Notes: generated by a model from the sequence alone, not told the origin. A DNA stretch of 64,000 nucleotides from Vibrio ostreae (GCF_019226825.1 NZ_CP076642.1:992001-1056000); one strand, 5' to 3'. Positions 48,180 to 58,414 are shown, numbered from the stretch's first letter. Translations and numbers: made by a program.

Positions 48180-48452
48180 ATGTTTTCTCTCAATGAAAGT
48201 CTGGATATCAGCAATGTCGTTGATTGCAAGGTTCAATATACCCAGTGGCTTCAACAGCACAGTGATGATGTCATTGTGCTTGATGCTGCCTGCGTGAATC
48301 GTGTTGATGCGGCTGGATTGCAGCTGCTGGTTTCATTTCATCATTCTGCTCGGGTGGCCGGAAAAGATTTACAGTTTCAAAACGTATCTGAGACGCTTGA
48401 GGAAGGCCTTAAAGTCTTGGGACTGGACAGCATACTTATGGGTGCTCAGTAA
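48180..48452 (+). CDS. STAS-domain protein, first gene of the chemotaxis cluster
   Basis: 90 residues, a single STAS domain like anti-anti-sigma factors. The usual phosphorylation site D-S/T-x-G-L is 'RVDAAGLQLLVSF' here: Ala replaces the Ser/Thr, so the classical switch by phosphorylation looks impossible. It may bind a partner constitutively. It precedes cheY by 16 bases. Another STAS protein with an intact Ser lies at the other end of the cluster (58415-58714). By context corresponds to V. cholerae VCA1097. Confidence 0.88.
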   Translation: MFSLNESLDISNVVDCKVQYTQWLQQHSDDVIVLDAACVNRVDAAGLQLLVSFHHSARVAGKDLQFQNVSETLEEGLKVLGLDSILMGAQ

Positions 48453-48468
48453 TGAGAAGGAAAACGTG

Positions 48469-48828
48469 ATGACTAAAATTCTCGCCGTCGATGATTCGAT
48501 CTCTATTCGCCAGATGGTCAGTCATACTCTTAAAGACGCTGGCTTTGAAGTAGAAACGGCCAATGATGGCCAGGATGCGCTAATCAAGGCGCAGCGTACT
48601 AAATTTGATGTGATTATTTCCGATGTCAACATGCCTAACATGGGCGGCTTCGAATTGGTTAAAGCGATTCGGGGTAATCCACAGTACAAGTTTATTCCTA
48701 TTCTGATGTTAACCACTGAAACCAGTACCGAGAAAAAACAGCAAGGCAAACAGGCCGGTGCGACCGGTTGGATAGTCAAACCGTTTAATCCGGACACGCT
48801 GCTCAAAACGCTGCAACGAGTCCTGTAA
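48469..48828 (+). CDS. cheY: CheY-like response regulator
   Basis: 119-residue stand-alone receiver domain. The start MTKILAVDDS (ATG 48469) follows AGAAGG by eight bases; the reading from 48301 is an artefact overlapping the STAS gene. Acidic pocket D8-D9, phospho-acceptor D52 in 'VIISDVNMPNMGG', Thr in 'MLTTE', and Lys in 'WIVKPFNP'. Phosphorylated by the CheA encoded next. Whether it reaches the flagellar motor is open: the cluster III system of V. cholerae is not needed for ordinary swimming chemotaxis. Confidence 0.94.
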   Translation: MTKILAVDDSISIRQMVSHTLKDAGFEVETANDGQDALIKAQRTKFDVIISDVNMPNMGGFELVKAIRGNPQYKFIPILMLTTETSTEKKQQGKQAGATGWIVKPFNPDTLLKTLQRVL

Positions 48829-48975
48829 CCACTGGGTAAACGCAGATTCTACGGGTAAGGATAAATTGTTAAATCAAAATCTGGTTAACAACCCAGGGCT
48901 CAACATCAGATAAGCAGTACTAGAAAAGATAAGCGATTTGGGCGTCACGAATAACGTTAATTGGTAGGGCAGGGT

Positions 48976-51159
48976 ATGGCTTTAGATATGGAGCAACTGC
49001 GCAAGATGTTTTACGAGGAATGTCGTGAAAATCTTGAAGTGCTGGAAAATGTGTTACTACATCTCGACCCGCAACAGGCCGATGATGAAACCATTAATAC
49101 TATTTTTCGGGCCGCCCATTCTATCAAAGGCGGTGCCGCGACATTCAATTTACTCGATATCAGCGAGTTTACCCATTCCGTTGAGGCTTATCTTGACCTG
49201 GTTCGCAACCATCAGACGCAACTCAGCAGTAACAGCGTCGATGTACTATTGAAAAGTTGCGACATGATACGCGAGTTACTTCATGGTCATGAACAGGGCT
49301 CTCCGTGTGACACGGCAATGACACATCAAGTCGGGCTCGAATTGAGCGCCTTGCTCAAAGGCACGGAACATCAAACGGGACAAAGTGGTCAACAAGCCGC
49401 AACGCCACTTCGTTCCGGCAGTGATTCCTCTGCCCACTCCGCGCCCGGAGAATGGCAATTACAGTTTGTACCTCATCGCGAGTTGTTCTTCAGTGGTAAT
49501 GATCCGCTGCGTATTTTGCGTGAGTTGCAACAGCTTGACCCGCAATGCCAGCTCGACGTCGATAGCCGTGCTTTACCTGAATTGCTCGAACTCGAGCCTG
49601 AGCTGTGTTATCTGGCGTGGCGGATCCGGCTCAGTGCAGCGCTCGAAGAGAGTGACATTCGGGAGATATTTGAATGGGTTGAAGATGAATGTGACCTGCA
49701 TCTTAATCGAATAGCGTCTGAGCTGCCGGGCAGCGAGGACATGGCTGCCGGTGACAATGATGCGCAAGGTGCAGCTTCGTCATTAACCCCGGTAGTCAAT
49801 ACCGCTGGTGACTTAACACCTGTTGGGCTGGTTGAGGAAGGAGCGAAGGTCGCCACGCCTGATGTGAGTACTGCAGCTAAGGTGAGTGCGGCGCCTATTC
49901 TAGCGGCTGAGCCAGCAGTCAAAGCGGCAGTGAAACCAGCCAAATCTGAGTCCAGCGTCACTTCTATCAGGGTGGATATCGATAAAGTTGACAGCCTGAT
50001 TAATCTGGTCGGCGAACTGGTGATTACCCAATCCATGTTAACCGAAATTGGCAACGACTTTTCGATGGATAAGCTGGAAAAACTCAAATCCGGCTTGGCG
50101 CAACTACTGCAAAATAGTAAAGATCTACAGGAAAACGTACTCAATATTCGCATGTTGCCAATGAGTTTTGCGTTTAGTCGCTTTCCCCGCTTGGTACGTG
50201 ATTTGTGTGGCCGGCTGGAGAAAAAGGTAGAGCTTAAAATTGAAGGCGAAAATACCGAACTCGATAAAACCGTGCTGGAGCGTATTGTGGACCCGCTGGT
50301 TCACCTGGTACGTAACGGCATTGACCACGGTATAGAGCAGCCACACCAGCGGCTGCAGGCCGGTAAATCAGAAACCGGTTGTGTGGAACTGAAAGCCTAC
50401 CATCAGGGGGGCTCAATTGTTATTGAAGTCAAAGACGATGGTGCCGGGATTGATTGTGAGCGAATCTGGCGCAAGGCGGTGGAGAAAGGTGTGTTACCCG
50501 CAGACAGCCGACGCGAAGATATCAGTGATAAACAGGTGATGAGCCTGATTTTCGCTCCGGGATTTTCCACCGCAGAACAGGTGTCTGATATTTCCGGCCG
50601 CGGGGTGGGCATGGATGTGGTGAAACGCAACATTGAAGAGCTTGGCGGGCATATTGAGCTGGATTCTGAACTGGGACGCGGCAGCCATTTTACTATCAAT
50701 CTGCCGCTGACCCTGGCTATCCTCGACGGCCAACTGGTTAAGGTTGGTCAGGAGGTCTACATCATTCCTCTGCTGACTATCATCGAATCGATCCAGATTA
50801 ACCCCGCCTGCGTCAAACTGGCTTCCGGCGGTGTCGAACTGTATCGCTTGCGGGAAGACAATATTCCGATACTGCGCCTGCAGGATGAACTGGAAATGGG
50901 TGCCAGCGGCCCGCTGGATAAGCGCTTGCTCTGTTTTGTTGAAGCGGCGGGCAATCGGGTCGGTTTGCTGGTTGATGAGTTACTTGATCAGCAACAGGTG
51001 GTGATCAAGAGCCTGGAGTCCAATTATGCCAAGGTGGCCGGTATCTCGGGAGCAACCATTCTTGGAGATGGCTCGGTGTCTTTGATCCTGGATATTCAGG
51101 GGCTGATTACCAATTATCTGAAACGTCGCAGTCAGACCCAGAAAGTGATTGCTGCCTGA
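48976..51159 (+). CDS. cheA: Chemotaxis histidine kinase CheA
   Basis: 727 residues from ATG 48976 (MALDMEQLRKMF), preceded by AGGG at six bases; TTG 48961 is a poorer choice. P1 Hpt domain with phospho-His H48 in 'FRAAHSIKGGAATF'. The P2-like region (about 155-260) is followed by a long Ala/Val/Ser-rich linker. Then P3 dimerisation 'VDKVDSLINLVGELVITQS', P4 ATPase with N-box 'HLVRNGIDHG', G1 'DDGAGID' and G2 'GRGVGMDVVK', and P5 CheW-like 'DGQLVKVGQEVYIIPL'. Complete and in frame with its operon partners. Confidence 0.97.
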   Translation: MALDMEQLRKMFYEECRENLEVLENVLLHLDPQQADDETINTIFRAAHSIKGGAATFNLLDISEFTHSVEAYLDLVRNHQTQLSSNSVDVLLKSCDMIRELLHGHEQGSPCDTAMTHQVGLELSALLKGTEHQTGQSGQQAATPLRSGSDSSAHSAPGEWQLQFVPHRELFFSGNDPLRILRELQQLDPQCQLDVDSRALPELLELEPELCYLAWRIRLSAALEESDIREIFEWVEDECDLHLNRIASELPGSEDMAAGDNDAQGAASSLTPVVNTAGDLTPVGLVEEGAKVATPDVSTAAKVSAAPILAAEPAVKAAVKPAKSESSVTSIRVDIDKVDSLINLVGELVITQSMLTEIGNDFSMDKLEKLKSGLAQLLQNSKDLQENVLNIRMLPMSFAFSRFPRLVRDLCGRLEKKVELKIEGENTELDKTVLERIVDPLVHLVRNGIDHGIEQPHQRLQAGKSETGCVELKAYHQGGSIVIEVKDDGAGIDCERIWRKAVEKGVLPADSRREDISDKQVMSLIFAPGFSTAEQVSDISGRGVGMDVVKRNIEELGGHIELDSELGRGSHFTINLPLTLAILDGQLVKVGQEVYIIPLLTIIESIQINPACVKLASGGVELYRLREDNIPILRLQDELEMGASGPLDKRLLCFVEAAGNRVGLLVDELLDQQQVVIKSLESNYAKVAGISGATILGDGSVSLILDIQGLITNYLKRRSQTQKVIAA

Positions 51160-51177
51160 TAACAAGGAGAGTTAGGA

Positions 51178-51708
51178 ATGGATATCGAACATGCGCATCC
51201 GCTGCAACATGAATCCGTGGTTCATGCTGCGTTGATGGCCAGTCATGATGCTTCGGCAATGAATGCCGACTTTCTCAGTTTTCGTCTGGCCAGTGAATTG
51301 TATGGCGTGGCGATTTGCGACATTGAAGAAATCCGCGTCTGGGAGCATCCTACGCCGATTCCTCGCGCGCCTCATTTCGTCAAAGGAGTGATTAATCTGC
51401 GCGGTATGATAGTTCCTATCATGGATTTGCGTCTGCGTTTCGGCATCGGCTCTAACGATTATCTGCCGACTACCGTGGTGTTAGTGGTGCGCAGTGAGTT
51501 CGGTGAACAAACTCGTCTGATGGGCCTGGTAGTGGATGCGGTCAGTGACGTCATCGGCCAGGGTGACAACGAGTTGTTTCCCGCTATTGGCGAGACGTCA
51601 ATTGCTCCGTATCTGCAAGGCCTGCTCAATGTCGGTGAAGAGGTGATGTCGCTGCTGGATACCGAAGCCCTGCTGGATATCCAGCGTTTACTGGGCGAGG
51701 AGGCGTGA
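51178..51708 (+). CDS. cheW: CheW coupling protein 1
   Basis: 176 residues. After a 35-residue N-terminal extension the CheW fold begins at 'FLSFRLASELYGVAICDIEE'. The motifs 'WEHPTPIPRAPHFVKGVINL' and 'RGMIVPIMDLRLRFG' are canonical. It links CheA to receptors at the baseplate. The stop overlaps the second cheW start (TGATG). Confidence 0.95.
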   Translation: MDIEHAHPLQHESVVHAALMASHDASAMNADFLSFRLASELYGVAICDIEEIRVWEHPTPIPRAPHFVKGVINLRGMIVPIMDLRLRFGIGSNDYLPTTVVLVVRSEFGEQTRLMGLVVDAVSDVIGQGDNELFPAIGETSIAPYLQGLLNVGEEVMSLLDTEALLDIQRLLGEEA

Positions 51709-52172
51709 TGCACAGTCAGGAATTTTTAAGCTTCATTCTGGCACAAGATGAATATGGCGTACCCATTTTAGATGTACGTGAAGTGCGTGGCTGGAGCGAG
51801 GTACGTTCCGTCCCCAACGGTCCGGATTACTTACTCGGCGTTCTGGATATTCGTGGTGAATATGTGCCGATAGTTGATTTACGGCGTCGTTTCAATCTGG
51901 AACCGGCTTGCATTAGTGCCACCACCGTGGTGATTGTCCTTAATGACAGTGCCAAACAGCCGCTCGGACTTATCGTGGATGGTGTCGCTGAAGTGTACGA
52001 ACTGTCGCAACAGCAGATAAAACCTGCGCCCGGTTTATCTTGTTCACAGCCGCAGCCTTTTATTAAAGGCATCGCCTCGGTCAAAAGTGGCCACCTAATT
52101 TTGATTGATGTTGAAGCTCTGTTTGATGTGAGCAAGCTGCAACACCATTCCGTCGAAGCTGCAATCATGTGA
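51705..52172 (+). CDS. cheW: CheW coupling protein 2
   Basis: 155 residues, 'FLSFILAQDEYGVPILDVRE' to 'WSEVRSVPNGPDYLLGVLDI' and 'RGEYVPIVDLRRRFNL'. Clearly divergent from the first CheW. Two CheW proteins in one cluster allow mixed baseplates or separate roles with the two receptors. Overlaps the preceding gene by four bases. Confidence 0.95.
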   Translation: MMHSQEFLSFILAQDEYGVPILDVREVRGWSEVRSVPNGPDYLLGVLDIRGEYVPIVDLRRRFNLEPACISATTVVIVLNDSAKQPLGLIVDGVAEVYELSQQQIKPAPGLSCSQPQPFIKGIASVKSGHLILIDVEALFDVSKLQHHSVEAAIM

Positions 52173-52182
52173 GGGAATACTC

Positions 52183-54597
52183 ATGCCATTCTGGAACCGC
52201 AAACCCCAACAACAAAAACACGATAGCGCGCCAGTCAGTCACGTGGTGCAAGATGAGACTCCGGCCAAGGCGAGTTTTGGTATTTCCAATCAACATCTGC
52301 TGTCGGCGTTAAATGCTGCACAAACGGCATTAATGATGATCGACCGTGATTTCAAAATCACTTATGTCAACAAACAATCGATGCTGTTACTCAAACAGCA
52401 TGAGAGCCTGTTCAAATCGGTATGGCCTAACTTTCGTGCTGAGGAAGACTTTTTACTCGGCTATTGTATCGATCTGTTTCATGCTAATCCGGCCCACCAG
52501 CGTCAGATGTTATCGACACCGGCTCGTCTGCCCTATATCACGACCATAGACATTCGCGGCGTTAAGATCGAACTTAACGTCGGCGCGATACTCGATCATG
52601 ACGGACAGTATGTCGGTAACACCCTGGAGTGGCGTGATGTCACGGCAGAACGGCAGCAGGAAAATGAAGTGGCACGCCTGCGCGCGGCCATCGATCAGGC
52701 CCAAACCGCGATGGTCATGATTGATCGTGATTTCAATATCACTTACATCAACCAGGAAACGCTGAATCTGTTTGGTAAGCATGAAGCGAAACTACGCACT
52801 GTCTGGTCTGGTTTTACCGCTTCGTCAGACTGGCTGATGGGGCGTTGTATTGATGAGTTCCACCGCAATCCGGCCCACCAGCGCAAGATGCTCAGCGACC
52901 CGGGTAATCTGCCATACAGTACTGATATCGCCATCAGCGATATCAAAATAGAACTCAATGTTGCGGCAATTTTCGATAAGGGCGGTGCCTATATTGGCAA
53001 CACGCTGGAATGGCGTGATGTGACCGAAGAGCGTGCGATGGACATGCAAATCGGTCGTCTTGCTTCTGCCGTTGAGGGCATGACCACCAACCTGATGATG
53101 GCTGACCCTGAAGGCATCATACGTTATCTCAATCCGTCGCTGACGGAATTACTGCGCAGCCGACAACGGGAGCTGCAGCAAGCATTTCCAGGTTTTGATG
53201 TTGATCATCTGGTCGGACGCAACATTGATGTTTTCCATAAAAACCCAGGCCATCAGCGTAATATCATTAATAATCCTGATCGCCTGCCATTCAGTTCCAA
53301 TATTGCGGTCGGAGCGCTGGAGTTCAATCTGACCTGTATTGCGATGCATGACAGCAAAGGCAACTACATTGGTCCGGCACTGCAATGGGTGGATATCACC
53401 GAGCAACAGGATGGCCAGCGTCAGGTGGAAAGTCTGATTCAGAAAGCGATTGATGGTCAGTTGCATGAACGCATCAACACGGCCGCTTACAGTGGATTTA
53501 TGCGGGAGCTGGGCGATGGTATTAATAATCTGCTTGATACTCTGGTTGAACCGCTTGGCCAGTGTATTGACGTGATGAGTGAGGTGGCTGAAGGCAACCT
53601 GAATAATCAGATGCCGTCTGATCATCAGGGTGAATTTGGGCGACTGGCTGAAGCGGTCAATACTTCGATCATCAACTTGCGCAATATGGTCGATAAGATC
53701 ACGAAATCCTCGGCACGGGTGGCGACTGCCTCGACCGAAATTGCCGACGGGAATAATGACCTCAGTCAGCGCGTTGAAGCCCAGGCGTCAAATCTGGAGC
53801 AAACGGCAGCCAGTATGGAACAAATGACCGCGACAGTGCGCCAGAACGCTGATAACGCTAAAGATGCCAATACCGTGTCAAACGATGCGGCGAAAAAAGC
53901 CAGTCAGGGCGGCCAGGTGGTCGGGCAGGCCATTAACGCGATGAGCGAAATCAACACCGCGAGCAAGAAGATTGCTGACATCATCGGTGTGATTGATGAG
54001 ATTGCATTCCAGACCAATCTGCTGGCGCTGAACGCCGCTGTCGAAGCGGCGCGGGCCGGTGAACAAGGGCGTGGATTTGCGGTTGTGGCGGGTGAAGTCC
54101 GTAACCTGGCACAGCGCAGTGCCGCGGCAGCGAAAGAGATTAAAGGCTTAATTAAAGACAGTGTCGAGAAAGTGGATGAAGGTTCACGCCTGGTGAATGA
54201 ATCCGGTGCTACGCTGGATGAGTTAGTTGAAGCGGTGCAGAAAGTTTCGGTACTGATTAGCCAGATCACGTCATCGAGTATAGAGCAGTCGACCGGTATT
54301 GATGAGATCAATCGCGCGGTAACCGCCATGGATGAGATGACGCAGCAAAATGCCTCGCTGGTTGAGGAAATTTCGGCGGCGAGCCAGTCGCTGAAAGACG
54401 AAGGTAAAGAGCTGCTTAATCTGATGAACTTCTTTGCCACCGACAGCAACATTACGACCTTTGAGACCAAACGATCTCCAATCGCAGCCAAGCCAACCGG
54501 CAAGCGTGGCAATGTCAGGGATTTACGTGCCAATGGAAAAGTTGCCAACGCCAAGATGAATCTCAGTGACGATGGTGATGAATGGGAAGAGTTCTAA
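52183..54597 (+). CDS. Soluble chemoreceptor with three tandem PAS domains
   Basis: 804 residues, no signal peptide or membrane segment, so a cytoplasmic MCP. Three homologous PAS units (about 38-160, 165-285, 288-400) each show the pattern 'MMIDRDFKITYVN', 'FHxNPAHQR' and 'GNTLEWRDVT'. A HAMP-like segment follows (about 415-470, 'SEVAEGNLNNQMPSDHQGEF'), then the MCP signalling domain with tip '[20 protein letters not shown]'. The C-terminus is EWEEF, a W-x-x-F pentapeptide like the CheR/CheB tether of E. coli Tar and Tsr. The PAS units could bind heme, flavin or small ligands; I cannot tell which. Corresponds by position to the main cluster III receptor of V. cholerae. Confidence 0.94.
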   Translation: MPFWNRKPQQQKHDSAPVSHVVQDETPAKASFGISNQHLLSALNAAQTALMMIDRDFKITYVNKQSMLLLKQHESLFKSVWPNFRAEEDFLLGYCIDLFHANPAHQRQMLSTPARLPYITTIDIRGVKIELNVGAILDHDGQYVGNTLEWRDVTAERQQENEVARLRAAIDQAQTAMVMIDRDFNITYINQETLNLFGKHEAKLRTVWSGFTASSDWLMGRCIDEFHRNPAHQRKMLSDPGNLPYSTDIAISDIKIELNVAAIFDKGGAYIGNTLEWRDVTEERAMDMQIGRLASAVEGMTTNLMMADPEGIIRYLNPSLTELLRSRQRELQQAFPGFDVDHLVGRNIDVFHKNPGHQRNIINNPDRLPFSSNIAVGALEFNLTCIAMHDSKGNYIGPALQWVDITEQQDGQRQVESLIQKAIDGQLHERINTAAYSGFMRELGDGINNLLDTLVEPLGQCIDVMSEVAEGNLNNQMPSDHQGEFGRLAEAVNTSIINLRNMVDKITKSSARVATASTEIADGNNDLSQRVEAQASNLEQTAASMEQMTATVRQNADNAKDANTVSNDAAKKASQGGQVVGQAINAMSEINTASKKIADIIGVIDEIAFQTNLLALNAAVEAARAGEQGRGFAVVAGEVRNLAQRSAAAAKEIKGLIKDSVEKVDEGSRLVNESGATLDELVEAVQKVSVLISQITSSSIEQSTGIDEINRAVTAMDEMTQQNASLVEEISAASQSLKDEGKELLNLMNFFATDSNITTFETKRSPIAAKPTGKRGNVRDLRANGKVANAKMNLSDDGDEWEEF

Positions 54598-54612
54598 TAA
54601 AGGGTTCAGGCT

Positions 54613-55443
54613 ATGTTGGCGGTGAGTGAACAAGAATTTGAACTGACGGATAAGGATTTTAAGTTCATCCAATGGTTCATGCATAAGCGGGTCGGCATCT
54701 ATTTGGCGGACACCAAGCGTGCCATGGTGTATGGCAGAGTCAGCCGCCAGCTGAGGCGGCGTGGATTAACCCGTTTTAAAGAGTATCGGGCACTGATAGA
54801 GAATGATGAGCAGGAATGTGTGCATTTCATCAACACACTGACGACCAATAAAACCCAGTTTTTCCGTGAAATTCATCATTTTGAGTTTCTTGAAAAAGTG
54901 GTGGTGGAAGGTTGGCGCAGTTTAGGTAATACCGAGATTAAGATCTGGTCTGCCGGCTGTTCAACCGGTGAGGAGCCATACAGCATAGCCGCGACCCTGT
55001 GGCATGCCGGTGCTTTTGAGTTTGCTAAGTCAGTGAAAATCTTTGCCACGGATCTCGATACTCAGGTACTTGAGCATGCCAAACGCGGCGTCTACCCGGA
55101 GGAGGCGTTGGCGACGATACCGAAACAGTACCTCAGGCAATGTTTTATGCGTGGTAAAGAGGCGCAGAGTGGGAAGATCAAAGTGGCTAACCGGTTGCAG
55201 CAGTTTATTCAGTTTCAGCCGATCAACTTGATCGAACCCTGGTCGCTGCCGGAGCAATTTGATCTGATCGCTTGCCGTAACGTGATGATCTATTTCGATA
55301 AACCTACTCAGGAGCAGATACTCAGGCGTTTTCATGCTCGCCTCAAGCCTGGCGGTGTATTGTTCCTCGGCCATTCTGAAGGATTGGGAGGGTGCAGTTC
55401 GTTGTTCCATCATCTCGGCCAGACAATTTACGTCAAAATGTAG
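54613..55443 (+). CDS. cheR: CheR methyltransferase
   Basis: 276 residues. An N-terminal helical domain ('[20 protein letters not shown]') and the SAM-binding domain with '[20 protein letters not shown]' and '[19 protein letters not shown]'. '[20 protein letters not shown]' closes the fold. It methylates receptor glutamates, and the EWEEF tail of the neighbouring receptor gives it a docking site. In operon. Confidence 0.95.
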   Translation: MLAVSEQEFELTDKDFKFIQWFMHKRVGIYLADTKRAMVYGRVSRQLRRRGLTRFKEYRALIENDEQECVHFINTLTTNKTQFFREIHHFEFLEKVVVEGWRSLGNTEIKIWSAGCSTGEEPYSIAATLWHAGAFEFAKSVKIFATDLDTQVLEHAKRGVYPEEALATIPKQYLRQCFMRGKEAQSGKIKVANRLQQFIQFQPINLIEPWSLPEQFDLIACRNVMIYFDKPTQEQILRRFHARLKPGGVLFLGHSEGLGGCSSLFHHLGQTIYVKM

Positions 55444-55451
55444 GACAAACC

Positions 55452-56096
55452 ATGGTAAGTGAAGTCGTAACCCATACACCGTCATCGCAGACATCTTTTG
55501 AGCGTTTCCCGCACAATAGGTCCGACCTGCCGTGGGTTAAGGTTGCGCCCGGTCAGGTATACGTGAGCGGGAATCATGAAATCATAACCACAGGACTTGG
55601 CTCTTGTGTGTCCGCCTGCATTTGGGATCCCAGCGCAGGTGTTGGTGGGATGAACCATTTTCTGTTGCCGTTTGATACCACCGCCGAACTGCATCATTGG
55701 AAAGCCGATGAACTGTTATCGAATGCCTCCCGCTACGGGTGTTATGCAATGGAAAATATTATTAATCAATTGCTTAACATTGGTGCGCAACGCGGTCGCC
55801 TGAATGTGAAACTGTTTGGTGGCGCGCAATTGCTGGGGTTCAAATCACTGATTGGAATTAAGAATGTGGAGTTTGTTCTCGGTTATGTACAGCGTGAAGG
55901 CCTCAATGTGGTCGCTAAAGATCTGGGCGGAGTCGACCCGCGCCGCGTACTGTTTGACCCGAAGTCGGGCCGAGCCTGGCTGAAACGTATTCCTTGTGCG
56001 GAAGTGATGCAGATTCGCCGCAGTGAAGAGTGTTACTCCAGCCAGGTGGCGCAGCAAATGCCTGATACGGGCAAGAATGTGGAGTTATTCGAATGA
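55452..56096 (+). CDS. cheD: CheD receptor glutamine deamidase
   Basis: 214 residues from ATG 55452 ([10 protein letters not shown]), preceded by AGGA at six bases. The reading from 55392 lies inside cheR. Catalytic Cys C52 in '[14 protein letters not shown]' and His H69 in 'GGMNHFLLP'. CheD deamidates receptor glutamines and can interact with CheC or with CheY-P regulators; no cheC is present here. The last four bases overlap cheB. Confidence 0.94.
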   Translation: MVSEVVTHTPSSQTSFERFPHNRSDLPWVKVAPGQVYVSGNHEIITTGLGSCVSACIWDPSAGVGGMNHFLLPFDTTAELHHWKADELLSNASRYGCYAMENIINQLLNIGAQRGRLNVKLFGGAQLLGFKSLIGIKNVEFVLGYVQREGLNVVAKDLGGVDPRRVLFDPKSGRAWLKRIPCAEVMQIRRSEECYSSQVAQQMPDTGKNVELFE

Positions 56097-57145
56097 GCAA
56101 AATGATCAAAGTGTTGGTCGTGGATGATTCTCCGGTATTCAGAGCGCTATTGACCCAGCTGATCGCATCCGATCCGGATCTTGAAGTTGTCGGCAGCGCG
56201 GAGGATCCCTATCAGGCGCGTGATATGATCAAGCGCCTCAATCCGGATGTGCTGACGCTGGATATCGAGATGCCCAAAATGAATGGCGTACAGTTTCTGC
56301 GTAATCTGATGCGTCTGCGTCCGATACCGGTGGTGATGATCTCTACCCTGACCCAGCATGGTGCTGATGCAACACTCGCGGCACTTGAAGCCGGTGCGGT
56401 GGATTATTTTCCTAAGCCTTCAGTCGATAACACGGCGGATATGGTGAATTACAAAACGCTGGTGAATGACAAACTCAAAATGGCGGCCGGGGCGAATGTG
56501 GCCAGCAGCCCGAAGCCGTCAGCAAAAGCTCCTGTGACAATAACGCCTTGCTCAACCCGGATCCAATTGTTGGCCATTGGTGCTTCAACCGGCGGTACGG
56601 AGGCGCTGAACAGCGTTTTATCTGCATTACCGGCAGGTTTACCGCCCATCGTGATCACCCAGCATATCAGTGCCCAGTTTACCCCTTCATTGGCTAAGAG
56701 GCTTAATGCCAATAGCGCGGTTGAAGTGGAGGAGGTCAAACAGCGTCAGGTATTGCTGCAAAGTGGTCACGCCTATCTTGCGCCCGGAGATCAACATATG
56801 GTGGTCACTCGCCGCGGTGCCGAGTTGTACGCGTTGCTGGATGACCGCGATCCGGTCAATCGTCATAAACCCTCAGTGGATGTGATGTTTGATTCGGTGG
56901 CAGAAGTGCTCGCAGATAAGGCGTTGGCGATGTTACTGACCGGAATGGGACAAGATGGCGCTAAGGGGATGCTTAAAATGCGCCAGAAGGGCGCGGCAAC
57001 CGTCGCCCAGGATGAACGTAGTTGTGTGGTGTGGGGAATGCCCAGAGTGGCCATTGAACTGGGGGCAGCCAAGGATGTGCGGGCACTCAGCGCGATGCCG
57101 CAATGGATTGGTGAACATATTCACCTAAATAAAATTAACCGATAG
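56093..57145 (+). CDS. cheB: CheB methylesterase/deamidase response regulator
   Basis: 350 residues. Receiver domain with D57 in '[13 protein letters not shown]'. A linker of about 30 residues, then the methylesterase with catalytic S165 in '[12 protein letters not shown]', His in '[13 protein letters not shown]' and Asp in '[12 protein letters not shown]'. It reverses CheR methylation when phosphorylated by CheA. Start ATG overlaps cheD by four bases. Confidence 0.96.
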   Translation: MSKMIKVLVVDDSPVFRALLTQLIASDPDLEVVGSAEDPYQARDMIKRLNPDVLTLDIEMPKMNGVQFLRNLMRLRPIPVVMISTLTQHGADATLAALEAGAVDYFPKPSVDNTADMVNYKTLVNDKLKMAAGANVASSPKPSAKAPVTITPCSTRIQLLAIGASTGGTEALNSVLSALPAGLPPIVITQHISAQFTPSLAKRLNANSAVEVEEVKQRQVLLQSGHAYLAPGDQHMVVTRRGAELYALLDDRDPVNRHKPSVDVMFDSVAEVLADKALAMLLTGMGQDGAKGMLKMRQKGAATVAQDERSCVVWGMPRVAIELGAAKDVRALSAMPQWIGEHIHLNKINR

Positions 57146-57163
57146 CGGCCAGCAGGAGTCAGT

Positions 57164-58375
57164 ATGCGGAAAAGTAAAAACTTTATCAAAACAGGCGGCG
57201 TCGCGTTGTTACAGCTGGGGCTATTGGCTGGCATCCTGACGCAGGATGTGTCAGCGGGGCTCGGGAGTGCGATTGTGCTGATTGCGCTTTTACCCTGGTT
57301 GCTGACAGGCTCGTCGCCTTCCTCGGCTTATGCAAGCCGCGCTGCTTCAACGGCGGATTCGGCACAGCCCAAATCCAGCGACAAACATAACCCCCAATCT
57401 GCTGTCGCTTCGTCTTCCCAGTCTGGGCGAGGTGATGCCGCTCAGGTGAAACGCTTGCAGGCCGTGATTAATCAGAATATCGAGCGTATCAAAGAGCCTT
57501 TGATCAAACAGCACAATATAGTGGATGAGTCGGCCGAAACTTTAAATGAAAGCTTTTTTGGTTTGCAGATGGTCAGTGAGCAGCAGTCGGAAATATCCAG
57601 CACCTTAGTGAACAATCTGCTCGCCAATCAGAACAGTCAGTACAACTTGAAAACGGTCCTGCCACGCACCGAAGCCATCATTAATGAGTTTATTGCGACC
57701 CTGCACAATGTGTCGCAAAAAAGCACGTCAGCCGTGAGCAGTATTCATGATATGTCGGACAAGCTGGATGTGGTGTTTAAGCTGCTCAACGAGGTTCGTG
57801 GATTATCTGAGCAGACCAATCTTCTGGCGCTGAACGCGGCAATCGAAGCGGCCCGCGCCGGTGAAGCCGGCCGAGGCTTTGCTGTGGTCGCGCAGGAGGT
57901 ACGCAATTTGTCAGTTAAAGCGGAAGCGCTCAATAACCAGATTGAAAAAGAAATTCAGATTGCGCAGCAGACCGTAAAAGCGGCCAATCACACCGTGGGT
58001 GAGATGGCGACCATCGATATGTCTCATATCGAAGCGTCGAAGCAGTCGGTCGATGACATGCTGCAGGGGGTTCAGCAAGTCAATACTGAAATTGAACGTG
58101 AAGTGCAGAAAATACAGGAGCTGGGTCAGATTCTGGTGCAGCATGTGGGCGATGGAGTACGTTGTCTGCAATTTGCCGACATCGTGATGCAGCAAGGCGA
58201 TTATGCGCAGGATTCTTTGCATTATCTGGAAGAGGCGTTGCAGTTACTCGATAAGCTTCACCACGGTGGCGTGGAGAGTGCACACCTCGAACAACTGGAA
58301 CAGAAAACTTCTAATCGCAGTGCACCGGCGGCCAGTCAAAGCAGTATGGATGAGGGGGAAGTTGAACTGTTTTAA
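57164..58375 (+). CDS. Short MCP-type receptor with an N-terminal membrane hairpin and no sensor domain
   Basis: 403 residues. Residues about 10-48 form two adjacent hydrophobic helices with practically no periplasmic loop, then a low-complexity Ser/Ala linker (about 50-95). The MCP hairpin follows, tip '[20 protein letters not shown]' plus '[17 protein letters not shown]'. A distinctive tail ('[20 protein letters not shown]') and acidic end GEVELF follow. It has no ligand-binding domain. It may sense the membrane or act as an adaptor for the PAS receptor. Counterpart of V. cholerae VCA1088. Confidence 0.9.
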   Translation: MRKSKNFIKTGGVALLQLGLLAGILTQDVSAGLGSAIVLIALLPWLLTGSSPSSAYASRAASTADSAQPKSSDKHNPQSAVASSSQSGRGDAAQVKRLQAVINQNIERIKEPLIKQHNIVDESAETLNESFFGLQMVSEQQSEISSTLVNNLLANQNSQYNLKTVLPRTEAIINEFIATLHNVSQKSTSAVSSIHDMSDKLDVVFKLLNEVRGLSEQTNLLALNAAIEAARAGEAGRGFAVVAQEVRNLSVKAEALNNQIEKEIQIAQQTVKAANHTVGEMATIDMSHIEASKQSVDDMLQGVQQVNTEIEREVQKIQELGQILVQHVGDGVRCLQFADIVMQQGDYAQDSLHYLEEALQLLDKLHHGGVESAHLEQLEQKTSNRSAPAASQSSMDEGEVELF

Positions 58376-58414
58376 GGACGGACGTATTAAAAATGAGCGT
58401 TTTAAGGACGAGAT

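Noticed and set aside
48301..48468. N-terminal extension of CheY
   Set aside because: It overlaps the upstream STAS gene in another frame. The conserved receiver starts at ATG 48469 behind a good Shine-Dalgarno.
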